Shown here one piece after another: positions 6,352 to 11,595 of a DNA stretch of 11,595 bases; position 1 is the first letter of the stretch; every line of letters starts with the position of its first letter. The position numbers were made by a program, and so were the translations under genes. Location of the stretch: positions 1-11,595 of the forward strand of contig JAFYYE010000329.1 in assembly GCA_017557715.1 (NCBI GenBank). The letters run 5' to 3'. The notes beneath the pieces were generated by a model. That model had not been told where the DNA came from and ran no database searches. It worked only from the letters and a program-made list of their open reading frames with translations. Source of the DNA: Pseudobutyrivibrio sp. GTDB lineage: Bacteria; Bacillota; Clostridia; Lachnospirales; Lachnospiraceae.

Positions 6352-7740
6352 ATGAATAAAGAAAAAAATATTGAAACAAGTAAAAAATTATTCCGCTTTG
6401 CAAGTAGCGTGGTCTTAGTAGCAGTACTAGCCACGCTCTTTGGCGTTATGTGGTACATGAGATTTCAGTACCTTATGAATCCATATACAAGATTCCTTGG
6501 CAAAGGAAATTATTTGATGATTGCTTTGTATATGGTAATCACCATTTTGATGATTAATACCTTCAAGGGATTTGGTATCGGTACAGGCCGTATTTCAATA
6601 CTTACTATGTCACAGGCTATTGCTATGGGACTTGTAAATGTATTGGAATTCTTCATCCTGATATTGATGACAAGAATTAAGTCATTGATGTGGATTACGT
6701 TGGCATATGTTATTGTGCTTACAATTGCGGATGCACTTGCGGTACTTGTGGTGACATACGTCAGCACAAAATTGTATCGCATGATTTTCCCCCCATTTTC
6801 AATTCTCAATATTTTTGGTGAATATGAAAATGACTTGGTGTGGAAGATGAATCGACGTGCAGATAAGTATTCCATCACAGGCGAAATCAGCTGCAGAGAG
6901 CCTCTAGATAAGATTACAAAAGAGCTTGAAAACTATGACGCTGTTCTTATCAACGATGTTCCAGCAGAGATTAGAAATGACATTATTAAGGCTTGCTTTG
7001 CAACAGGTAAGCGCGTGTACTTCACTCCAAAGATTTCGGACATTCTTATCAAAGGTTCTGATGAGGTTAATCTTTTTGATACGCCACTTTATCTTTGCAA
7101 GAATGTTGGAATGGATGGAATTTCGGCAGCTATCAAGCGAATGGGTGATATTTTGATTTCAGGAATTGGAATTATCCTTTCATCACCAATAATGCTTGTT
7201 ACAGCTATACTTATCCACAATTATGACGGTGGCCCAGTCTTTTATAAACAGACTCGCTGCACTATAGGCGGAAAAGAGTATAAAATTATGAAATTCCGCT
7301 CTATGATTACAGATGCTGAAAAGGACGGAAAAGCCCGACTTGCCAGCTTAAATGACGATAGAATCACACCAATTGGTCATTTTATTCGTGCCACACGTAT
7401 TGATGAGCTTCCACAGTTCTTCAATATCCTTAAGGGAGAGATGTCTATTGTAGGTCCTCGCCCAGAGCGACCAGAAATCATTGCGGAGTATGTAAAAGAG
7501 GTACCAGAGTTTGCATTCCGTACCCACGTAAAAGCAGGCCTTACCGGCTATGCACAGGTGTATGGAAAGTACAACACCACCTCATACGACAAGCTCAAGC
7601 TTGATATGATTTATTGTGAGAAATGTAGTGTACTTCTCGATATTCAATTAATACTTATGACTTTGAGAGTTATTTTTACAAAAGAGGCCACAGAAGGCGT
7701 CGAAGAAGGCGCTGTTAATGCAAATGTACATAAGAAGTAG
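6352..7740 (+). CDS. polyprenyl-phosphate sugar-1-phosphate transferase (initiating)
   Basis: This enzyme transfers a sugar-1-phosphate from a nucleotide sugar to undecaprenyl phosphate, starting the repeat unit at the inner face of the membrane. The 462-residue protein has the WbaP/CpsE-type layout: four N-terminal membrane segments (about 15-37, 54-70, 84-106, 112-137), a soluble Rossmann-like region (about 150-260), a membrane helix (267-290) and the bacterial sugar transferase domain. Key motifs are KFRSM (314-318), DELPQ (351-355) with the catalytic Asp-Glu pair, VGPRPERP (367-374) and GLTGYAQV (396-403). Family assignment is firm, but the sugar cannot be read from sequence; Gal-1-P or Glc-1-P is plausible. 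It heads the assembly block and is separated from the muramidase gene by a long hairpin that could tune its expression. Confidence 0.93.
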   Translation: MNKEKNIETSKKLFRFASSVVLVAVLATLFGVMWYMRFQYLMNPYTRFLGKGNYLMIALYMVITILMINTFKGFGIGTGRISILTMSQAIAMGLVNVLEFFILILMTRIKSLMWITLAYVIVLTIADALAVLVVTYVSTKLYRMIFPPFSILNIFGEYENDLVWKMNRRADKYSITGEISCREPLDKITKELENYDAVLINDVPAEIRNDIIKACFATGKRVYFTPKISDILIKGSDEVNLFDTPLYLCKNVGMDGISAAIKRMGDILISGIGIILSSPIMLVTAILIHNYDGGPVFYKQTRCTIGGKEYKIMKFRSMITDAEKDGKARLASLNDDRITPIGHFIRATRIDELPQFFNILKGEMSIVGPRPERPEIIAEYVKEVPEFAFRTHVKAGLTGYAQVYGKYNTTSYDKLKLDMIYCEKCSVLLDIQLILMTLRVIFTKEATEGVEEGAVNANVHKK

Positions 7741-7769
7741 CTTGTGAGTGTAACAGCGGGAGATAATAT

Positions 7770-8972
7770 ATGAAAAAAGCACTAATGCATGCACATACTG
7801 CATATATGGTGACACAATTTAATATTGATAATATTAAGATATTGCAAGACTTGGGCTATACAGTAGATGTAGCCTGTTGTTGGAATGATGATGACAGCGC
7901 ACTTAGCCCTGAGGCTCTTAAGGAGCGAAGGAAAAGGCTTGATGATTTGGGCTGTAGAGTTATTGAGACAGCAAGCTTGCGCAAGATTTTTAATATTGGT
8001 GAGCTTAGCAAAGCCTATCACCAGCTGAAGGCTGAGGTAGAGGCTAATAAGTATGAAATTGTCCACACTCAGTCACCTATCGGAGGTGTGATTTGCCGTT
8101 TGGCTTGTAGAAAAGCACGAAAGCTTTATGGAACAAAGGTTATCTATGCTGCCCATGGTTTTCATTTCTTCAAAGGAGCTCCACTTAAGAACTGGATCGT
8201 GTTTTATAATGTGGAAAAATGGTGCAGCAGATTCACAGATTTGTTAATAACTATCAACAAAGAAGATTATGATAATGCCAGAAAGTTCAAGGCAAAGCAG
8301 GTGGCATATATTCCTGGTGCAGGTGTAGATACTCATAAGTTTGTGGCAAGCGATGATGCCAGAGCGCGAGTTCGCAAAGAGCTAGGGATTGATGACGATA
8401 CGATTGTCTTGTTGTCAGTTGGAGAGCTGATTCGTCGAAAGAATCACGGGGAAGTTTTGAGAGCTCTGAAGATAATGAAGGACAATGGCACACTTCTTAC
8501 ACCGGATAGCGATGAAAGAGTACAGCCAAAGTACAAGCTGAAGTATCTTATTGCAGGTAGAGGCAAGATTCAAGGGGAATTAGAGGAGACTATAAAGCAT
8601 CTTGGATTGGAAAAATACGTAGAGCTTTTAGGCTTTAGAAGAGATATAGCAGATGTATTTGCAGCAAGTGATATCTATGTTTTTCCATCACATCAGGAAG
8701 GTCTTCCAGTGGCACTTATGGAGGCTATGTCCGTAGGAATGCCTGTTGTATGTAGTAAAATCCGTGGAAACACAGATCTTATCAATGAGGGAGAAGGCGG
8801 CTATCTCTTTGATTCCAAGGATGCCAAGAGTTTAGTAGCAGCTTTGAATAAGGCGCTCGTGGACAACGAGACCAAGCGCTACGAGATGGGGCAGAAAAAC
8901 GTAGAGACGATGCGAGAATTTGATAAGACAAAAGTAAATGAGGTAATGAAAAACTTATATAGCAATCTGTAG
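7770..8972 (+). CDS. GT4 glycosyltransferase, EpsD-like
   Basis: This is a retaining GT-B glycosyltransferase of family GT4 that probably adds an early sugar to the lipid-linked repeat unit at the cytoplasmic membrane face. The 400-residue protein has a GT4-type N-terminal domain (MHAHTAYMV, then IVHTQSPIGG at 97-106) and AAHGFHFFKGAP (127-138), characteristic of the EpsD-like subgroup. The linker IPGAGVDTHKF leads into the C-terminal domain with VGELIRRKNH (217-226), AGRGK (262-266) and the donor-binding E-x7-E in EGLPVALME (Glu310, Glu318). GGGAG at 7758-7762 lies seven bases before the ATG. The gap after the sugar transferase is 29 bases. Its stop codon lies inside a perfect 13-bp hairpin. 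Donor and acceptor cannot be assigned. Confidence 0.92.
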   Translation: MKKALMHAHTAYMVTQFNIDNIKILQDLGYTVDVACCWNDDDSALSPEALKERRKRLDDLGCRVIETASLRKIFNIGELSKAYHQLKAEVEANKYEIVHTQSPIGGVICRLACRKARKLYGTKVIYAAHGFHFFKGAPLKNWIVFYNVEKWCSRFTDLLITINKEDYDNARKFKAKQVAYIPGAGVDTHKFVASDDARARVRKELGIDDDTIVLLSVGELIRRKNHGEVLRALKIMKDNGTLLTPDSDERVQPKYKLKYLIAGRGKIQGELEETIKHLGLEKYVELLGFRRDIADVFAASDIYVFPSHQEGLPVALMEAMSVGMPVVCSKIRGNTDLINEGEGGYLFDSKDAKSLVAALNKALVDNETKRYEMGQKNVETMREFDKTKVNEVMKNLYSNL

Positions 8973-8991
8973 CTAACAAGCTACAGATTGC
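8962..8991 (+). other. perfect 13-bp hairpin spanning a stop codon
   Basis: GCAATCTGTAGCT (8962-8974) and AGCTACAGATTGC (8979-8991) are exact reverse complements around the loop AACA. The UAG of the upstream glycosyltransferase (8970-8972) is in the left arm. The right arm stops three bases before AGGGGGA (8995-9001), the Shine-Dalgarno of the next gene. There is no T-tract, so intrinsic termination is unlikely. A ribosome terminating at the UAG would melt the stem, which would suit translational coupling; a role in mRNA processing or stability is the alternative. Confidence 0.85.
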
Positions 8992-9004
8992 AGCAGGGGG
9001 ATTT

Positions 9005-10093
9005 ATGATAGTCTTACACATTTCTAAGTCAAACAAGTATTCAGGCATGGAGAATGTTGCAATCAACATTATTAAGTCCATGCCAGATAATGTGCGCTGT
9101 GTCTATCTCACAGCCACAGGTTCAATAGAGACAAAGCTGTTGGACAACAATATTGAATACATCGGCATGGAGAAAATCGATGAGAAAGCCATCAAGGAAG
9201 TCATTGATGAGCTTCATCCAGACATCATCCATGCATATGAATATGATGTTAGTTTAATGTGTACAAAAGTAACTGATGATATTCCTATTGTCAGTCACTT
9301 ATATTCTATTCCAAAATGGGTTCAGAAGATTGGCCCTAAGTCTGTCATCTACGGTGGCGCATGCAAGAACTTTGCCAAAATAATCATTCCTAACAAAGCT
9401 GTGGAGGAAAAGGCTTGGTTCAAAGATAATATGGCGGGTAAGACCGCAGTACTAGGGGTTCCCTTTGATGCGGTAGCCACATTTGAGAGAGGTTATCTGG
9501 CGGGAACAGAAATGTCAAAAGAAAAGCTGGAGGCCTATAAGTCTGACCTGCTTTTCGTGGGATATCTTACAGAGGATAAGAATCCAATCGAGTTTATAAA
9601 AATTGTTTGTGAAGTAAAGAAGACGCACCCTGACATCAAAGCAGTGATGGTAGGTGGAGGCGATTTGGGCAGCGAATGCCTGAAATTAATAGGAAAATTA
9701 AATCTGATGGATAACATAAAGATGGCGGGAATGCAGTACAACCCATACATCTACATGAATCAAACCAAGATTCTGGTGGCACCATCAAGATTTGAAGGTT
9801 TTGGATTGGCAGCAGTGGAAGCAATGGCATTTGGTAAGCCTATTCTTGCCAGCAAGGTAGGCGGCTTTACAGTCACGGTGGATGATTGCTGCGGAAAGAT
9901 TTGCGGAAATGACAAAAAGCCAATCGACAAAGGGGCTTTTGTTCAAAATATAGAGGAGCTCTTGGATAATGGGGAGATATACCGGATGAAGTCCGACGGA
10001 GCCAGAAAACGTGCCAAAGCAATGAACAACTTTGACACATACATGGAAGAAGTGGTTAAGATTTATGAGGATATTTACAAAACTGTTAAATAA
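9005..10093 (+). CDS. GT4 glycosyltransferase, second
   Basis: This second GT-B, GT4-family enzyme of 362 residues probably adds another sugar to the lipid-linked repeat unit. The N-terminus is the short strand IVLHISKSNKYSGMENVA, where the GxEN-like segment matches GT4 acceptor-domain loops. DIIHAYEYD (73-81) and the linker VLGVPFD follow. The C-terminal domain has FVGYLTEDKNP (184-194), VGGGDLG (216-222) and EGFGLAAVEA with the E-x7-E pair Glu264 and Glu272. The protein diverges clearly from the preceding GT4, so it is not a recent duplicate. AGGGGGA at 8995-9001 sits very close (three bases) to the ATG. The 3' end overlaps the flippase start by 29 bases. Substrates cannot be assigned. Confidence 0.9.
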   Translation: MIVLHISKSNKYSGMENVAINIIKSMPDNVRCVYLTATGSIETKLLDNNIEYIGMEKIDEKAIKEVIDELHPDIIHAYEYDVSLMCTKVTDDIPIVSHLYSIPKWVQKIGPKSVIYGGACKNFAKIIIPNKAVEEKAWFKDNMAGKTAVLGVPFDAVATFERGYLAGTEMSKEKLEAYKSDLLFVGYLTEDKNPIEFIKIVCEVKKTHPDIKAVMVGGGDLGSECLKLIGKLNLMDNIKMAGMQYNPYIYMNQTKILVAPSRFEGFGLAAVEAMAFGKPILASKVGGFTVTVDDCCGKICGNDKKPIDKGAFVQNIEELLDNGEIYRMKSDGARKRAKAMNNFDTYMEEVVKIYEDIYKTVK

Positions 10094-11438
10094 GCTGAAA
10101 AGTGCAGATTTTATTTTGGTGACCATGTCTACAGTTGCCTGCTCTGCAATGTCGTTTATTTTCAGCGTTTATTCAAAGTCACTAGTGCCTAATACACCGA
10201 TGGGAATCTACAGCACATGCCTTATCGTGCAGACCTATATGAACTACGCCCAGTTTGGTGTGCTTAACGCATATAACAGGGATTATCCACAGGCCTTGGG
10301 CCGAAAGGATTTTGATGCAGCTCAGAAGATGAAAAACACAGCTATGACTTTTATGCTCATGGTGTATGCATTAATCTTCCTATGCTTTGAGGCGTGGGTG
10401 TTGATTCGCTACCATGGTAGCATCGGCGTGGATCAGTACAAAACATATTTTGCATTTGGATATGCCATGTGCCCAGTTATGATTTTGTTGAAAAGCTTTG
10501 ATGATATGAGCAACGCCACCGTTCGAATGAACGGCAAGTATAACAAGTCAGCTATCATCGGATTTGTTCGTACAGTACTTGCACTTGGAATTGGTATTTT
10601 GGTGCTAAAGGTTGCAGGATATTATGGCTTATATGCAATGACAATGTCCTCAGCAATACTTGGAATCATCCTGTTTCACAAGGATTCTCTTAAGGGTGCA
10701 AGATTAGATTTCGATTTTGCATATATGAAGCTGATGATTCTCGGAGGATTGCCGCTTCTTATCAACAGCTTGATTTGGACAATCGTCCAGAACGTGGATA
10801 AGCACGTTATCCTTACATTTATGGATACAGATGCTTTGGGAGTTTATACAGTGCCAACAATGGGATTTACCACAATGGTGCTAGTGCCACAGACAATCTC
10901 TCAGGTTTTCTATATAAAGATTTCTCACTTGTATGGAGCACATCAGGATGAGAAGGAGCTTTTGGATAAGGCTGGATATTTCACCAGCATTACATCAGCC
11001 ATCGCAGGATTGGCTTGCGTGTTTGTATTCTATGTAATGCCAGTGTTTGTGCGTCACTTTATGCCAATGTATACAGATGGAACAGTGGCTACACAGATAT
11101 TGATAATCGGCGTGGCAATCTACGCCACTACAATGATTTATGGAAACATCTTCAGCATTTTAAAGCTGAACAAATCCTTGATTGCTAATTCAGTGGCACT
11201 TTGCATTTTTAATGTAATCTTCTCAAGTGCCCTTGTGTTGTTTGCGGAGAGAAGCATAAATATGGTGGCCATTGGTACAGGATTATCATATGCGCTGTAT
11301 TCATTTTTGCTTATGGTGAAGCTTTCACGTCGCTTCAATTATTCGTTGGTGAAGCTTGTGATGAGAAGCTGGCTACCGCTGTTGGCGATTGTGGTGCCTA
11401 GCATTGGGGTATATTTTGTGATATACTCTTTAGGTTAA
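10065..11438 (+). CDS. Wzx-type oligosaccharide flippase
   Basis: This is a polytopic membrane protein of the MOP/polysaccharide biosynthesis (Wzx) superfamily that should flip the undecaprenyl-linked repeat unit to the outer face of the membrane. The 457 residues are mostly hydrophobic, with about twelve predicted membrane segments. The N-terminal pattern, a basic amphipathic start (FTKLLNKLKSADF) followed by helices around 17-37 and 48-68, fits the family, as does the polar loop NRDYPQALGRKDFDAAQK (71-88). I start at 10065 because it gives the usual N-terminus; an upstream ATG at 10032 adds 11 residues with no family likeness. No strong ribosome site precedes 10065, so translation may depend on ribosomes finishing the overlapping glycosyltransferase. 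Multidrug MATE export is less likely given the neighbours. Confidence 0.85.
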   Translation: MRIFTKLLNKLKSADFILVTMSTVACSAMSFIFSVYSKSLVPNTPMGIYSTCLIVQTYMNYAQFGVLNAYNRDYPQALGRKDFDAAQKMKNTAMTFMLMVYALIFLCFEAWVLIRYHGSIGVDQYKTYFAFGYAMCPVMILLKSFDDMSNATVRMNGKYNKSAIIGFVRTVLALGIGILVLKVAGYYGLYAMTMSSAILGIILFHKDSLKGARLDFDFAYMKLMILGGLPLLINSLIWTIVQNVDKHVILTFMDTDALGVYTVPTMGFTTMVLVPQTISQVFYIKISHLYGAHQDEKELLDKAGYFTSITSAIAGLACVFVFYVMPVFVRHFMPMYTDGTVATQILIIGVAIYATTMIYGNIFSILKLNKSLIANSVALCIFNVIFSSALVLFAERSINMVAIGTGLSYALYSFLLMVKLSRRFNYSLVKLVMRSWLPLLAIVVPSIGVYFVIYSLG

Positions 11439-11461
11439 AAATTTATAAAGGAAACTTTTAA

Positions 11462-11595
11462 ATGTACACTATATGTTTCATGGCAAGACGTCCCTTCGAC
11501 GATTTTTCGCCAGCAGTATATAAAAAGATAAAGGAAAACCACGATGGAGCTACCAGGGGTGTGTTCATCACCTGCGATAGCAAGGAGACCAAATA
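11462..11595 (+). CDS. unidentified ORF, 3'-partial
   Basis: An open frame starts at ATG 11462, preceded by AAAGGAAA around 11447-11454, and stays open for 44 codons to the window edge. The product begins MYTICFMARRPFDDFSPAVY and continues through a charged stretch (KKIKENHDG) to GVFITCDSKETK. The beta-strand-like starts (YTICFMA, GVFITCD) hint at a Rossmann-like fold. I do not recognise the family. The 23-base gap after the flippase and the same strand make it a probable further member of the polysaccharide operon, for example a glycosyltransferase or polymer-processing enzyme, but that rests on context only. Confidence 0.65.
   Translation, partial: MYTICFMARRPFDDFSPAVYKKIKENHDGATRGVFITCDSKETK

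Noticed and set aside
7728..7746. Hairpin across the sugar transferase stop codon
   Set aside because: Only about six pairs including a G-T wobble can form; this is within chance expectation.

Overview
The window is a stretch of a surface polysaccharide (exopolysaccharide or capsule) locus, probably from a low-to-mid GC member of the Firmicutes. The protein flavour points to Lachnospiraceae, perhaps Butyrivibrio or Pseudobutyrivibrio: ACA, CTT and GCA codons are favoured, Shine-Dalgarno sites are AGGAGG or GGGAG, and a GH25 lysozyme with cell-wall-binding repeats sits beside an EpsD-like glycosyltransferase. The taxon is an inference; no marker gene is present. All genes lie on the + strand, mostly with short gaps or overlaps, so they probably form one operon or a few coupled transcripts that begin upstream of the window.

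Layout. Positions 1-3741 hold precursor synthesis: a 5'-truncated dTDP-glucose 4,6-dehydratase (rfbB), UDP-galactopyranose mutase (glf), glucose-1-phosphate thymidylyltransferase (rfbA) and dTDP-4-dehydrorhamnose 3,5-epimerase (rfbC). Together they supply dTDP-rhamnose (its last enzyme, RfbD, is not in the window) and UDP-galactofuranose. Positions 3788-6238 encode a large membrane-anchored GH25 muramidase with an uncharacterised ectodomain, a Pro/Ser/Thr repeat stalk and cell-wall-binding repeats. Positions 6352-11438 hold assembly: a polyprenyl-phosphate sugar-1-phosphate transferase that starts the repeat unit, two GT4 glycosyltransferases and a Wzx-type flippase. A further gene starts at 11462 and runs off the end; I cannot identify it.

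Working model: nucleotide sugars made by the first block are assembled on undecaprenyl phosphate by the initiating transferase and the GT4 enzymes, flipped by the Wzx-like protein, and polymerised by a Wzy not seen here. The muramidase may remodel peptidoglycan where the polymer is exported or attached.

The most unusual signals are non-coding. A long imperfect inverted repeat (about 34 paired bases over 6250-6334) fills most of the gap between the muramidase and the initiating transferase. A perfect 13-bp hairpin (8962-8991) contains the stop codon of one glycosyltransferase and ends three bases before the Shine-Dalgarno of the next. Neither is followed by a T-tract, so both look more like intra-operon RNA control or processing elements than ordinary terminators. 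No tRNA, rRNA, CRISPR array, insertion sequence or integrase was seen, and no gene-free stretch exceeds about 115 bases.
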